Shown here piece by piece: positions 1 to 9,566 of a stretch of DNA of 64,000 nucleotides; the first letter of the stretch is position 1, and every line of letters starts with the position of its first letter. The position numbers were made by a program, and so were the translations under genes. The stretch comes from Nitrospira sp. (GTDB taxonomy: Bacteria; Nitrospirota; Nitrospiria; Nitrospirales; Nitrospiraceae), in the NCBI GenBank assembly GCA_035968315.1, contig JAVYIN010000008.1:62001-126000 (forward strand). Reading direction: 5' to 3'. Under the pieces are notes generated by a model. It searched no databases, was not told where the DNA came from, and was given only the letters and a program-made list of their open reading frames with translations.

Positions 1-381
1 ACGTTCTCTAGCGCGCTGCATGCCGTGATTCACGCGATCACCGCCACCCAACCCCTTCACTGCACGGTGACCATCGACGATGCCGCCGCTGGCCGGTTAT
101 CCACCGAGCAGGCATTGCACTTGGTGAATATCGTGCGCGAAGCCCTCAGCAACAGCCTCCGCCACGGACGAGCCACGAAAGCCTCGGTGTCGCTCAAGCA
201 ACTGGCCCATTCCCTTCGCCTCTGCGTCAGCGAAAATGGGCATGGATTCAATCCACCCAGTGTGCAGGGAGTGGGAAACGGCCTGACCAATATGGCAGCG
301 CGAGCCCACAAGATCGGAGCACGGTTCTCGATCCGTTCCGCGCATGATCGCGGAACACGCATCCTCGTCAATCTCCCATAA
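1..381 (+). CDS. Sensor histidine kinase, C-terminal part (cut by window start)
   Basis: The reading frame is open from the first base, so this is the last 126 residues of a longer gene. It holds a HATPase_c domain of the NarX/DegS (HisKA_3) type: the N-box REALSNSLRHGRA, a G1 box in which the usual D-N-G is E-N-G-HGF, and the G2 region GNGLTNMAARA ending in GTRILVNLP. The protein would autophosphorylate and pass phosphate to the response regulator that starts 10 bases after its stop. The sensory part is outside the window, so the signal is unknown. The E for D change in the G1 box is worth noting, because that Asp normally contacts the adenine. Confidence 0.85.
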   Translation, partial: TFSSALHAVIHAITATQPLHCTVTIDDAAAGRLSTEQALHLVNIVREALSNSLRHGRATKASVSLKQLAHSLRLCVSENGHGFNPPSVQGVGNGLTNMAARAHKIGARFSIRSAHDRGTRILVNLP

Positions 382-391
382 CAGGAGGACT

Positions 392-1048
392 ATGCGAACG
401 GTACAACCTCACCCGGTCCGGTTGCTCCTCGTCGATGACCATGAAGTGGTGCGCGTCGGGCTGCGAACGCTGCTCGTACAACATGACCATGTCACCGTGG
501 TGGGAGAAGCCGACAGCGTGGCTGGAGCCATTCTCAGCGCCGCACGGCTGAAACCCGACGTCATCCTCATGGATGTGCGTCTGCCGGATGGCTCCGGTGT
601 GGACGCCTGCCGGGACATCCTGGCCGCCAACCCCGCAATCCGTGTGATCTTTCTTACCTCCTATGCCGATGACGACTCGGTCCTTGCCGCGGTGCTGGCC
701 GGAGCGCACGGATATGTTCTCAAGGAAATCGATTCCGCCGCCTTGCTCCGAGCTGTACACACCGTTGCCCAAGGCCATTCCATATTGGACCCTCACGTGA
801 CCGAACGCGCCTTGAGCTGGATCCGGGGCCTTGGCACAACTCCGCAGGCCCCAGGTACGGACCCTCTCTCTACTCAAGAAGAACGCGTGTTAGCGTTAGT
901 TGCGGAAGGGCAGACGAATAAGGAAATCGCAACGGCTCTCAATCTCAGTGACAAAACGGTGAAGAACTACCTGTCTAACATCTTTCAGAAATTGCGGATC
1001 ACCCGGCGGGCTCAAGCCGCCGCATTCTTTATCAAACGGCAACCGTAG
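392..1048 (+). CDS. NarL/FixJ-family response regulator
   Basis: This 218-residue protein has an N-terminal receiver domain (acidic pair in LLLVDDHEVV, phosphoacceptor Asp about residue 61 in LMDVRLPDGSG, switch Thr in FLTSYAD, Lys in YVLKEID) and a C-terminal LuxR-type helix-turn-helix (LSTQEERVLALVAEGQTNKEIA). The ATG at 392 is chosen over an upstream in-frame ATG at 344 because AGGAGG lies at 383-388 and the upstream choice would overlap the kinase. Directly downstream of the kinase fragment, it is almost certainly the cognate transcription regulator. Its targets cannot be told from the sequence. Confidence 0.93.
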   Translation: MRTVQPHPVRLLLVDDHEVVRVGLRTLLVQHDHVTVVGEADSVAGAILSAARLKPDVILMDVRLPDGSGVDACRDILAANPAIRVIFLTSYADDDSVLAAVLAGAHGYVLKEIDSAALLRAVHTVAQGHSILDPHVTERALSWIRGLGTTPQAPGTDPLSTQEERVLALVAEGQTNKEIATALNLSDKTVKNYLSNIFQKLRITRRAQAAAFFIKRQP

Positions 1049-1341
1049 ACAGAGACAGACGGCCCTAGACCAATCCGTCCCAAAATCCTTTCCAAGCCGC
1101 TCAATCGCTCTAGTAACAAGACGTTGCCATGCACTAAGCTTGGGCCATTGAGGCGGGATGTTCCATGATCTAAGGTCGGCTCTTCCTTGCACGAGATGAC
1201 ATACGGATGGAAGCGCTTGCTCGCATTAGCACGTGATGCTAGAGTTGCCGGGGCGCTCATCAACCGGCTGCATGGGCTTGCAAGAGTCTTCCCCCCACCC
1301 CAGCCGCACGGTTGCTAGGGCCTTCTTATTAGAGGTACTCC

Positions 1342-1713
1342 ATGCCATCTGTCCTAGTCGTTGATGACGAAGATCAGATCCGCCAGTTGATCCGAGAAAC
1401 CTTGGAGCAGGCCGGGTATGAGGTTCAAGAGGCCCGTGATGGGAAAGAAGGCCTGGAACGATACCGGGCCAAACCGGCCGACCTCGTGATCATGGACATC
1501 TTGATGCCGGACCAAGACGGACTGGAAAGTATCATGACGCTTCGGCGTGAGTTTCCTGCCTCCCGCGTCATTGCCATCACGGGTGGCACCGACATGATCG
1601 GCATCTTGAATTTCCTCGATGTCGCCAAAATGCTCGGCGCGCGCAGAACCCTTCAAAAACCATTCGACATGCAGACGTTGCTGGAGGCCGCGCGGGCCGA
1701 GCTCGCCCGGTAA
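1342..1713 (+). CDS. Single-domain CheY-like response regulator
   Basis: The 123-residue protein is one receiver domain with no output domain. It has the acidic pocket VVDDED (residues 6-11), phosphoacceptor D52 in IMDILMP, Thr80 in AITGG and Lys106 in LQKPF, all the residues needed for phosphorylation. A stretch of 293 bases with no convincing gene separates it from the NarL-type regulator, so it is probably transcribed separately. Such stand-alone receivers act by protein-protein contact or in phosphorelays; the partner is not evident here. Confidence 0.9.
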   Translation: MPSVLVVDDEDQIRQLIRETLEQAGYEVQEARDGKEGLERYRAKPADLVIMDILMPDQDGLESIMTLRREFPASRVIAITGGTDMIGILNFLDVAKMLGARRTLQKPFDMQTLLEAARAELAR

Positions 1714-1789
1714 GTTCGCTCCCGGCAGCCACGACCGCCTCACCCCTCATTGACTTCGGATCGTACAGCCGTCACACTGCCTCCCCGCC

Positions 1790-2224
1790 ATGCCACTGAC
1801 CTCGCAGAACCTCATCCAGCTCAACATCGGCCTCGGCACGCTTGTCGTGGCCGCAGGATTTTGGCTGCTCTGGGGCGCCGTGCCAACGGCGGTCATGGTC
1901 GGATGGACCCTGCTCGTTGCGGGTTTTCTCTTGTGGAAAGGCCGGACGATCACGAAAATCTGGGCCTGGTCCACGCTGCTTGTCGGACTGGAGAGCTTCG
2001 CCTGGCCGCTCAATCTGATGGTGCAGCTCAAGTCGGCCACGACCACGCCATCGGACGAAGAGATGGGAACCGTCCTCTCCGCCGTCGTCTTGGGACTCTT
2101 CGCCGCGGTGTTCTGGATTTCCTTTTCCTATGGCCTCTTCAAGCGCGCGTGGGCCGCATCGACACCGGTTCCTCCCACCACCCCGCCCACGCCCGTGAAA
2201 CCACCCCGCCCCAAAAAGCGCTAG
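1790..2224 (+). CDS. Small membrane protein of unknown function
   Basis: 144 residues with about four hydrophobic segments (roughly 12-34, 36-50, 60-78 and 94-117) followed by a Pro/Lys-rich cytoplasmic-type tail ending PPRPKKR. I do not recognise the family. Codon use is like its neighbours and the frame is convincing because the hydrophobic pattern is regular. It ends two bases before the stop of the converging priA-like gene on the other strand. Confidence 0.65.
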   Translation: MPLTSQNLIQLNIGLGTLVVAAGFWLLWGAVPTAVMVGWTLLVAGFLLWKGRTITKIWAWSTLLVGLESFAWPLNLMVQLKSATTTPSDEEMGTVLSAVVLGLFAAVFWISFSYGLFKRAWAASTPVPPTTPPTPVKPPRPKKR

Positions 2225-2226
2225 AC

Positions 2227-4551
2227 TTACGCCATTTCGAGAGGATCCACGTCCACGCTGAACTTCACATTTCTGCGGGGATAGGCAGGCTCGACCATTT
2301 CCAGAGCCTGTTGCACCACCAGACGAATCGCGGCACGATCGTGTCCCTTGACCATGATGTGTGACCGCACTTGTCCTTTCGGACCCATCCCGACAGCCGG
2401 CACCGGACCGAGAATGCCGATGCCCTCAGATGACGGAGCGAGGAGAGACCCGGCGGGGGAAGATATCCCCTTTCGATGAACCGCCGTGACAGAGGCCGCC
2501 GCAGCACCGTGTAACTGCTTCACCCACTGTTGCGCAGCTTGCCCGACCAGCACACGATCCTTGCCGGACACCGCCAGGTGAATCAAGTGCACAGCCGGCG
2601 GATACCCAAGCAGTTGGCGGGCCCGCAGCTCCTCATCATAAAACCGGGCCGGATCATGGAGGGCGATGGCCTGCATGACATGATGGTTCGGCAGAGCGGT
2701 TTGGAGCACCACGCGCCCTCCGGTTGCAGCCGGACATCCCAAACTCGCCGCGTCAACCAGCAATTGGTAGGTGCGCTCAGCCGCTCGAAAGTCCGGCACG
2801 TGCAACCCGGAATCGGCCTGCACAATCCCGACAAGACCAACGGGAGCGATCGGCTCACGCTGAAACAAGACCTGCGTCCCGATGAGAATATCCCACTCCC
2901 CCGAGTACACCTGCCGCCACGATCCTCTCGCGGCCCCGGCCCCCTGCGAAACGTCTCCTTCCACCCGCACCAGACGGGCGTCTGGAAAGAGCCGGCGAAC
3001 CTCCAGCTCCACCCGCTCCGTTCCCTCGCCAACCGGACTGAGACGTGACGAGCCGCAGGTCGGACAGATGTCGGGGGGAGACAGGCCGACACCGCAATAT
3101 CGGCAGGTGAGCCGCCCTTTGTCTCGGTAATAGGGAAGCGCCACGGCACAGGAGGCACAGCGGGGAACCCACCCGCATTCCCGACAGACCAGCGCCCCAG
3201 CGTAGCCCTTTCGATTCAAGAACAAGATGGCCCGCTCATGCCGCTGCAGCGTCTCGCGCAACGCGGCCACTAAGCGGCCACTGAATGGCGAACCTGAAAA
3301 GTCCTGAGACAGATCGACCAATTCGACGATCGGAGCCTGCTCAGGGCGAAACGGCTGCGTCCGTCGCTCAACGTCCGCCACCGTCATGGACTCCAAGGAA
3401 GGATGGGACGATCCCATGACCAGCGGCACCTGATGCTGTTGCGCCCGCAACCACGCGACCTCGCGCGCATGATACCGCGGCTCCTGCGGTTCCTTGAGCG
3501 CCGCGTCATCTTCACCCTCTATCCATATCAACCCGATCTTGTGCAACGTGAGGAAAATGGCCGAACGGGTCCCGACCACGAGCTGAGGCGACTCCTTCGA
3601 TTCCGTGGGGCTCACAGGATTCTGAACCCGGCCATGATGCACGATCACTGGCAGGTCCATGATGCCCTGCAGAACCTTCGCCAGCCATTCAGCCTTCGCC
3701 ACCTCCCCGACAATCACCAAAACCGACCGGCCGGCGGCCAACACCTGTCTGGCGGCACTGGCCAACAAGGCAATCCGATAATTCGTGTCACCATGAAACA
3801 AGACTTTCATGGCGCGAGAGGCCTGCAGAACGTTTGTAAGACATTGTCCAGCCTCTCGATCTATTTCCGGAGACAGCGGCAAACGGATGGGCGCAGGATG
3901 CTGTGCCACCGATGCTTTGCGGGCCGGAGCCTGCTTCCGCGGAGCGCCACCCGTGCTGCGTATGACCCACTGCTGGGCTTGGAGCCGTTGCAGAGTGCCG
4001 CGCGGGACTTCCTTGGCAGCCATTTGAGTGGTCGCCGCCGATAACCCGCCGGTTCGCCGGGCAATACGGGTGAGAAGCGGCCGCATTTCCTCGGGACAGC
4101 GCCCCCCTTCAAGTGCGCTCCGTCCCTCCTGAGTAGCCATGAAACGGATCGGTGGAGGCTTCGAGAGCGGTTCCGCAGGCAACACCAACCGCAAACATTG
4201 CCCCCATGGGGCAAGATATTCATCCGCCACTCGTTTTGACAATGCGAATAGCTCCGGGGAAATCCCCGAAAGCTGCGCCCCTTCGACAACGGAAACAATC
4301 GGTTTGAGCCGAGAGACACTCATGCCCGTTGGCGGCTGGCCGCTCAGCCTTACAACCGCCCCCTGCAGCATTGTCCGGCCGAACGGCACGCTGACGCACT
4401 GACCGACCGCGATCCGATTTGCCAGAACGGGAGGAACGAGATAGGTAAAGGCCTTTGCGATATGCCGCGGCACGATTACATCGGCAAAGAGTTGCGGAGC
4501 TGCAGACGCGTGGGACGGGGGAGGCATAGGAGGCATATCGGTGTGTTGCAT
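2227..4551 (-). CDS. priA: PriA-like primosomal protein N' with degenerate helicase motifs
   Basis: The 774-residue protein follows the PriA layout: N-terminal DNA-binding domain (ADVIVPRHIAKAFTYLVP), helicase lobe 1, a zinc-binding insert with eight Cys (residues about 456-499, including CRECGWVPRCASC and CRYCG), helicase lobe 2 and the C-terminal PriA domain. The ATPase motifs are not preserved: the Walker A GxTGSGKT position reads HGDTNYRIAL (about 253-262), the DEEH box reads EGED, and the motif VI QVAGRAGR position reads DAASLGCP. Fork binding and primosome loading may survive, but ATP-driven unwinding probably does not. An ATG at 4647 is in frame, but its extra residues do not resemble PriA and the region contains a hairpin, so I place the start at 4551 (4536 is also possible). 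Confidence 0.88.
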   Translation of the reverse strand: MQHTDMPPMPPPSHASAAPQLFADVIVPRHIAKAFTYLVPPVLANRIAVGQCVSVPFGRTMLQGAVVRLSGQPPTGMSVSRLKPIVSVVEGAQLSGISPELFALSKRVADEYLAPWGQCLRLVLPAEPLSKPPPIRFMATQEGRSALEGGRCPEEMRPLLTRIARRTGGLSAATTQMAAKEVPRGTLQRLQAQQWVIRSTGGAPRKQAPARKASVAQHPAPIRLPLSPEIDREAGQCLTNVLQASRAMKVLFHGDTNYRIALLASAARQVLAAGRSVLVIVGEVAKAEWLAKVLQGIMDLPVIVHHGRVQNPVSPTESKESPQLVVGTRSAIFLTLHKIGLIWIEGEDDAALKEPQEPRYHAREVAWLRAQQHQVPLVMGSSHPSLESMTVADVERRTQPFRPEQAPIVELVDLSQDFSGSPFSGRLVAALRETLQRHERAILFLNRKGYAGALVCRECGWVPRCASCAVALPYYRDKGRLTCRYCGVGLSPPDICPTCGSSRLSPVGEGTERVELEVRRLFPDARLVRVEGDVSQGAGAARGSWRQVYSGEWDILIGTQVLFQREPIAPVGLVGIVQADSGLHVPDFRAAERTYQLLVDAASLGCPAATGGRVVLQTALPNHHVMQAIALHDPARFYDEELRARQLLGYPPAVHLIHLAVSGKDRVLVGQAAQQWVKQLHGAAAASVTAVHRKGISSPAGSLLAPSSEGIGILGPVPAVGMGPKGQVRSHIMVKGHDRAAIRLVVQQALEMVEPAYPRRNVKFSVDVDPLEMA

Positions 4552-4634
4552 ACAGCATTGTAGCAGCGCAGGAAAAGACAGGACAATGAACGAAAGCCGC
4601 TTGCGTGAATCCTGAACAGGGAGAGGACAGAGCA

Positions 4635-4663
4635 TCCAGGATGCCATCAGGAGACATCCTGGA
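4635..4663 (-). terminator. Hairpin between OmpA-like gene and priA
   Basis: A perfect 9-bp inverted repeat (TCCAGGATG at 4635-4643, CATCCTGGA at 4655-4663) with an 11-base loop follows the stop of the minus-strand OmpA-domain gene. There is no T run after it, so termination is a guess. It also argues against a start of the priA-like gene at 4647. Confidence 0.35.
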
Positions 4664-4683
4664 CGCTCACGGGAAGAGTCTGA

Positions 4684-6255
4684 CTAGAGTGCTGGAGCAG
4701 AAGGCTTGGTCGAATCCTGTGCGGGAGGATCCGGCATGGTCTCCCCTGCCGAAGCAGGAAGACTGGGAGTTCCAGGCGCATCGGCCTGAGGAAGCGCTTC
4801 TTGCCCCGATGGCACTGAAGTGCCCGGAGTGGCGCGAGGCCCTTCTTGACCAGCGCCCGCATCCACCGAACCGGCTCCACGAGCGTTCAGCTGTGACGAA
4901 TCAGTTTCCATCTGGCCCGGGACCTCTGCCTGAGAGGTTTTGGGTTCGGCCGATGCCGGCGCATAGAGCACCACCTCAACTCGGCGGTTGCTGGTGCGAC
5001 CTTCTTCCGTCGCATTGGTCGCAGCCGGCCGGCTATCGCCATAGCCCATGGAAGACAACCGGCTGGAGTCCACCCCGCCTTTTTCCACCAGGTATCGCAC
5101 GACGCCATTCGCACGAGCCTTTGATAATTCCCAGTTACTCGGGTAGCGGGACTTCAGTGAAGGCCCGATTTCCCTATTGTCGGAATGACCTTCCACGCGA
5201 ATCATTCGTCCATCGCCGCTGGACTGCAGATACTCGATCAACTGATCAAGGACTTTGTACCCCTCGGGTCGGATCGCAGCCTCGCCCGACTCATACCGCA
5301 ACAGATTTGCCACGTCTGCAAGGTTCAGGCGGCTCGCGCCCGCGGCATCCTGCACTTTCAAACTCCGTGCAACCGCGTCAGACGGAATGACCGACGCGAC
5401 ACTTTTTTCAGACGTCCCGCGCTTCGGCTGGGGCACAATCGGAGCAGGGGAGAGCTCAGCTGGTTGCGCAACCGGCGCCGAATGTCCCACCAGCTTATAT
5501 CGATCTCCCACCATGATCCTCGTCGTCGACTTCGTAATCTGGGCCGTCGCCGTCTGGTCTTCCGTTGAGATGATCCTGATCTGCCCAACCTTGCGAGAGG
5601 GAATCCCCAATCCCTTGCGATAGATATCCAAGAGATCTCCCTGCCTCAGACCATCCGCTTGCCCCCGATCGAGATACACAACATTCCGCTGAGCCACGAG
5701 AGTCACCGGTGGATCCGCTTGCAGACTGACGATCATGCCGCCGATATCTCCTCGATCACCAATGGAACTGGTCCCGCTCGCCGCCACAGGGGGAGCAAAC
5801 CGGTACACCGGATCGCCAGGAGCAAAGGCTCCGTAACTGCGAACGACCTCCACGGTCGTCAAGGCATCATCCACCTGAGCCACCCGCACCACCGCCAGCC
5901 GCAGGGTGATGAATCCAAGGTATTCGCGCGTGACCGGATGAAACACCTTGCGGACCCGTCGATAGACCGTGAATAAGTCGCCTGCCGCAACGTCATGAGG
6001 GTTGTCCAACTTGAGATAGACAGAATCTCCCGCACCGATAACGGTCCGAGCTCCTGAAGCTTGATTGTCGCCGGTGATCAGATTCACCAGCCCATCGCGG
6101 GGCGTCACTTTCTGAATAGAGCCGGCTGCATAAGCCAGTGCGGCCTCACCGAGCCGAACCGACTCAGTCTCTTGCGTTTGAGCCATCACTCCGTCTGGCA
6201 GAAGGCTGCCCCACGACAAGAGCACAGCTAGAACGATTCGTATCATGTTTTTCAT
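4684..6255 (-). CDS. Secreted OmpA-domain (peptidoglycan-binding) protein
   Basis: 523 residues with a signal peptide (MKNMIRIVLAVLLSWG... ending at VMA-Q), a central region with two beta-rich repeats around AAGDLFTVYRR and RQGDLLDIYRKG, a C-terminal OmpA/MotB domain (VEGHSDN, NWELSKARANGVVRYL, GYGDSRPAATN, NRRVEVVL) and a low-complexity Pro/Ala/Ser tail of about 90 residues. The OmpA domain is expected to bind peptidoglycan and anchor the protein in the envelope. The start at 6255 is supported by AGAAGGAC upstream; an in-frame ATG at 6294 lacks such a site. The GDLFxVYR repeats resemble the C-terminal fold of FlgT-like proteins, but that is weak. Confidence 0.85.
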   Translation of the reverse strand: MKNMIRIVLAVLLSWGSLLPDGVMAQTQETESVRLGEAALAYAAGSIQKVTPRDGLVNLITGDNQASGARTVIGAGDSVYLKLDNPHDVAAGDLFTVYRRVRKVFHPVTREYLGFITLRLAVVRVAQVDDALTTVEVVRSYGAFAPGDPVYRFAPPVAASGTSSIGDRGDIGGMIVSLQADPPVTLVAQRNVVYLDRGQADGLRQGDLLDIYRKGLGIPSRKVGQIRIISTEDQTATAQITKSTTRIMVGDRYKLVGHSAPVAQPAELSPAPIVPQPKRGTSEKSVASVIPSDAVARSLKVQDAAGASRLNLADVANLLRYESGEAAIRPEGYKVLDQLIEYLQSSGDGRMIRVEGHSDNREIGPSLKSRYPSNWELSKARANGVVRYLVEKGGVDSSRLSSMGYGDSRPAATNATEEGRTSNRRVEVVLYAPASAEPKTSQAEVPGQMETDSSQLNARGAGSVDAGAGQEGPRATPGTSVPSGQEALPQADAPGTPSLPASAGETMPDPPAQDSTKPSAPAL

Positions 6256-6874
6256 GGGTTTAGTCCTTCTGTTGAGACAAGTAGCTCTTCGCAAACCATA
6301 GCAAAGGGTCGTGTATTGTCAAGAATAATGGCAGAACCCCACCGTGCATTTGACGGCGGATTTCTCGGGGTGGTACCGTGTCACGAAATATTACAATATC
6401 CTGCTCGCGAATCATGGTTGGTTCACATGACAACACCACGACCAGCCGACTCTCCCCGCTCTTCCCCGCAACCGAGGATTGAAACCCAAATTCATCGGCG
6501 GCGAAAAGCAAAAGCCTTGTCGCCGTTAGAATCAGAATGGGACGACTCCCAGCAGAATCCACCAGCCCATCTCCGCATACCACGCTCCCAAAAACTCCCC
6601 CAAGATCCTCAAACCTGACGAAACACACCACCCTGGATGCCGCAATACGGATTTCATTCGGTCATACGGCAATTTAACGACCGTGAAACGGTCAGTGCTA
6701 ACAGTCTGTAAAATAAATACAATTCATCATTTTTCTCTCCAGTCCCTGTAGGCACGGAAACCTAGGGCTTTCGGGTCGGTATTTGTAGGTCCTTTGTCCG
6801 CTTGCTATCCCAAAGACCACGGCACTAAGATCTCCCCTCTTCTTTCTAGGTCAACAGCTTGTGAGACGAGAACG
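6256..6874. other. Intergenic region upstream of the nuo operon
   Basis: About 620 bases between the divergent OmpA-domain gene and nuoA hold no convincing coding frame. Open frames on both strands (about 100-120 codons at 6260-6631) lack ribosome sites and recognisable domains. The region must carry the promoters of both flanking genes. An AT-rich patch at about 6705-6735 is the likeliest promoter area, but I see no clear -35/-10 pair. Confidence 0.5.
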
Positions 6875-7258
6875 ATGACCGGTTTTGACCTGCTCCTCGA
6901 GTATTTAACTCGATATTTCCCGATTCTGCTCTTCGTCTTTATCGCGCTCGCGTTCGGGGTAGTGACACTGGTGATCAGCTATTTTGTCCAACCTAAATAT
7001 CCAGAACCGGAGAAACTGTCGACCTATGAATGCGGATCCGAACCATTCTCGGATGCTCGGATGCCGTTTCCCGTTCGGTACTATATCTTTGCGATGTTGT
7101 TCGTTATTTTCGATATTGAAGTCATTTTTCTCTATCCCTGGGCTGTCGTGTTCGAAAAGCTCGGGATTATCGGGCTTGTTGAGATGCTGATTTTTATCGC
7201 TTTATTTCTCGTGGCTTATGTCTATGCGTGGAGGAAGGGGGCGCTTGAATGGGACTGA
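6875..7258 (+). CDS. nuoA: Complex I subunit NuoA
   Basis: 127-residue membrane subunit of the proton-pumping NADH dehydrogenase-like complex, near the quinone site. It has three transmembrane helices and the family signature [21 protein letters not shown] with the loop Cys, then [19 protein letters not shown]. The ATG at 6875 gives the usual family length; an upstream in-frame ATG at 6794 would add a non-homologous extension. The gene opens the nuo operon and overlaps nuoB by 10 bases. Confidence 0.96.
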   Translation: MTGFDLLLEYLTRYFPILLFVFIALAFGVVTLVISYFVQPKYPEPEKLSTYECGSEPFSDARMPFPVRYYIFAMLFVIFDIEVIFLYPWAVVFEKLGIIGLVEMLIFIALFLVAYVYAWRKGALEWD

Positions 7259-7776
7259 TCCAGCTAGGACGACCGGACAAGGACGGCTCCCCCGACGTCA
7301 TCACGACCACCGTGGAAAAGGCGGTGAACTGGGCGCGCAAAGGGTCGCTCTGGCCCATGACCTTCGGCTTGGCCTGCTGCGCGATTGAAATGATTGCCGC
7401 CGTGTCGTCGCGCTACGACATGGACCGATACGGGGCCGGTGTGTTTCGTGCCTCCCCCCGGCAGTCCGATCTCATGATTGTCGCCGGGACCGTCTGCCGC
7501 CGAATGGCGCCCGTGATCCGTAAGATCTACGACCAGATGCCCGAGCCTAAATATGTCATCGCCATGGGATCTTGTGCGACATCAGGGAACATTTACGACA
7601 GTTATAGCGTAGTGCAGGGAGTCGACCGGTTCATCCCTGTCGATATTTATGTGCCAGGATGCCCTCCCACACCTGAAGCGCTGTTCGACGGCATCTTGAA
7701 ACTGCAAGAGCGGATTATGCAAAAGCGAGTGTTTGTAAAGCAGCCGGACCAGGTCAAAGAAAGCCTGAAGGTATAG
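7249..7776 (+). CDS. nuoB: Complex I subunit NuoB
   Basis: 175-residue peripheral subunit that carries the terminal iron-sulphur cluster N2 next to the quinone pocket. The four ligands are present: C43 and C44 (GLACCAIEM), C109 (MGSCATSG) and C138 (VPGCPPTPE). It also has [14 protein letters not shown] and [14 protein letters not shown], typical of the family. It overlaps the end of nuoA and is followed by nuoC after 9 bases. Confidence 0.97.
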   Translation: MGLIQLGRPDKDGSPDVITTTVEKAVNWARKGSLWPMTFGLACCAIEMIAAVSSRYDMDRYGAGVFRASPRQSDLMIVAGTVCRRMAPVIRKIYDQMPEPKYVIAMGSCATSGNIYDSYSVVQGVDRFIPVDIYVPGCPPTPEALFDGILKLQERIMQKRVFVKQPDQVKESLKV

Positions 7777-7785
7777 TTCGTCACC

Positions 7786-8283
7786 ATGCATCTCTTGGCT
7801 CAGCGAGTACAGGATACGTTTCCCGCTGGATTTGTCTCCGCCAATGAATGGCGCGGGGATGTGTCTGTAACCGTGACCCGAGCCACCGCACATGAGGTGG
7901 CCCGCTTCCTTCACGACGATCCGGGAATGGACTTCGACTACATTGTGCACGTAAGTTCTGTCGATTGGCCGGACGATGAAGAACGCTTTGAAGTCGTATG
8001 GGAGTTCTATTCCATTCGCAAACGGCAACGAATCCGGCTCAAAGTGCGCGTGCCGGAATCGGATTGCATCGTGGACTCCTTGACCGATCTCTGGAAAGGC
8101 GCCGACTTCATGGAGCGCGAGGTCTACGACATGATGGGCATCCGCTTCCGCAATCATCCCGATTTGCGGCGGATCCTCATGCCGGACGATTACACCGAAG
8201 GCTACCCCCTTCGGAAAGACTTCCCGCTGCGCGGCAAGGGCTGGCGGGACACGTTCGATTTTCTTGACGAAATTCCGCGGTAG
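7786..8283 (+). CDS. nuoC: Complex I subunit NuoC (30 kDa)
   Basis: 165-residue peripheral-arm subunit. The family signature ERFEVVWEFYSIRKRQRIRLKV is followed by DLWKGADFMEREVYDMMGI and ILMPDDYTEGYPLRKDFP near the C-terminus. It is a separate gene rather than fused to nuoD as in enterobacteria. Fourteen bases separate its stop from nuoD. Confidence 0.96.
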   Translation: MHLLAQRVQDTFPAGFVSANEWRGDVSVTVTRATAHEVARFLHDDPGMDFDYIVHVSSVDWPDDEERFEVVWEFYSIRKRQRIRLKVRVPESDCIVDSLTDLWKGADFMEREVYDMMGIRFRNHPDLRRILMPDDYTEGYPLRKDFPLRGKGWRDTFDFLDEIPR

Positions 8284-8297
8284 GAATCACGCAAGCG

Positions 8298-9542
8298 ATG
8301 GCATTCGAAGACCAGAGAACGACCGTTTATAAAGTCGATCCGGAGCATCCGGAGAGCGAAACGCTCCCGACGCTGCGAACGGAAGAGCTGCTGCTCAACA
8401 TGGGGCCGCAGCATCCCAGCACCCACGGCGTGCTCAAAGTCATCTTGGAGCTCGAAGGTGAGCGCCTCGTCAAATCGACCCCGGTGATGGGCTATCTCCA
8501 TCGCGGCGTCGAGAAGCTGGCCGAGGAAGGCACCTACCATCAATTTATTCCGCATACAGACCGGCTCGACTACGTCTGCGCGATGTACAACAACTTCGCC
8601 TATTGCCGCGCCGTGGAAAAGCTGATGAATCTGCAAGTTCCGGAACGGGCGGAATACCTCCGCACGATCGTGGCAGAAATCCAGCGCATCATCGGCCATC
8701 AATTCTGGCTCGGCACCCAGGCACTCGACATCGGCGCCATGACCGTCTTTTTCTATTGTTTCCGGGACCGTGAAATTTTGCTCGACTGGTTCGACGAACT
8801 CTGCGGCGCGCGGTTGACCACCAGCTGGTACCGGATCGGCGGAGTCGAGCGGGACTTCACCCCCTCGTTGCTTGGCAAGTTGAAGCAGTTCCTCGATTAT
8901 TTCCCACCCAAGATCGACGAATACATCGTCTTCCTGGAAAAGAATCGCATCTGGGTCGCGCGCACCAAAGGTGTCGGAGTCATTTCCGCAGAGGACGCCG
9001 TCAGCTTCGGCTTGAGCGGTCCGACCCTGCGCGGCTCGGGTGTGGATTACGACCTGCGCAAATACGAACCCTATTCCGCCTATCCGAAATGCGAGTTCAG
9101 TGTTCCCGTCGGCAAGAACGGCGACACCTACGATCGCTATTGGATCCGGGTCATGGAAATGTACGAGAGCGTGAAGATCATTCGCCAGTGCCTTGAGCAG
9201 ATGCAGGAAGGCCCGATCATGGCGGATGTGCCCAGCGTGACCCTGCCTCCAAAGGAACGGGTCTTCACGAATCTCGAGGCCATGATTCAGCAGTTCAAAC
9301 TGTTCTCCCAGGGGTTTAACGCCCCTCCGGGGGAAATCTACTGCGGAACCGAGGCGCATAAAGGCGAGCTGGGGTTCCATATTGTCAGCACGGGCGGGGG
9401 GAAACCCTATCGCCTGAAAATCCGCGCCCCGTCGTTCATTCACATGGGCGCATTTGATTATATGTCGCGCGGCTACATGATCGCCGACGCCATCACGCTG
9501 TTCGGCACCTACGATATCGTGATGGGCGAGTGCGATCGGTAG
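8298..9542 (+). CDS. nuoD: Complex I subunit NuoD (49 kDa)
   Basis: 414-residue peripheral-arm subunit forming the quinone pocket with NuoB. Diagnostic stretches are NMGPQHPSTHGVLKVIL, GYLHRGVEKLAE and the C-terminal ITLFGTYDIVMGECDR; the quinone-site His and the tail are intact. Length is usual for the family. The gene follows nuoC closely in the operon. Confidence 0.97.
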   Translation: MAFEDQRTTVYKVDPEHPESETLPTLRTEELLLNMGPQHPSTHGVLKVILELEGERLVKSTPVMGYLHRGVEKLAEEGTYHQFIPHTDRLDYVCAMYNNFAYCRAVEKLMNLQVPERAEYLRTIVAEIQRIIGHQFWLGTQALDIGAMTVFFYCFRDREILLDWFDELCGARLTTSWYRIGGVERDFTPSLLGKLKQFLDYFPPKIDEYIVFLEKNRIWVARTKGVGVISAEDAVSFGLSGPTLRGSGVDYDLRKYEPYSAYPKCEFSVPVGKNGDTYDRYWIRVMEMYESVKIIRQCLEQMQEGPIMADVPSVTLPPKERVFTNLEAMIQQFKLFSQGFNAPPGEIYCGTEAHKGELGFHIVSTGGGKPYRLKIRAPSFIHMGAFDYMSRGYMIADAITLFGTYDIVMGECDR

Positions 9543-9566
9543 GATAGGGATATAAGGATCGGGACC

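Noticed and set aside
1049-1341. Minus-strand frames between the two response regulator genes.
   Set aside because: No ribosome sites, no family features; the gap is probably just promoter region for the CheY-like gene.
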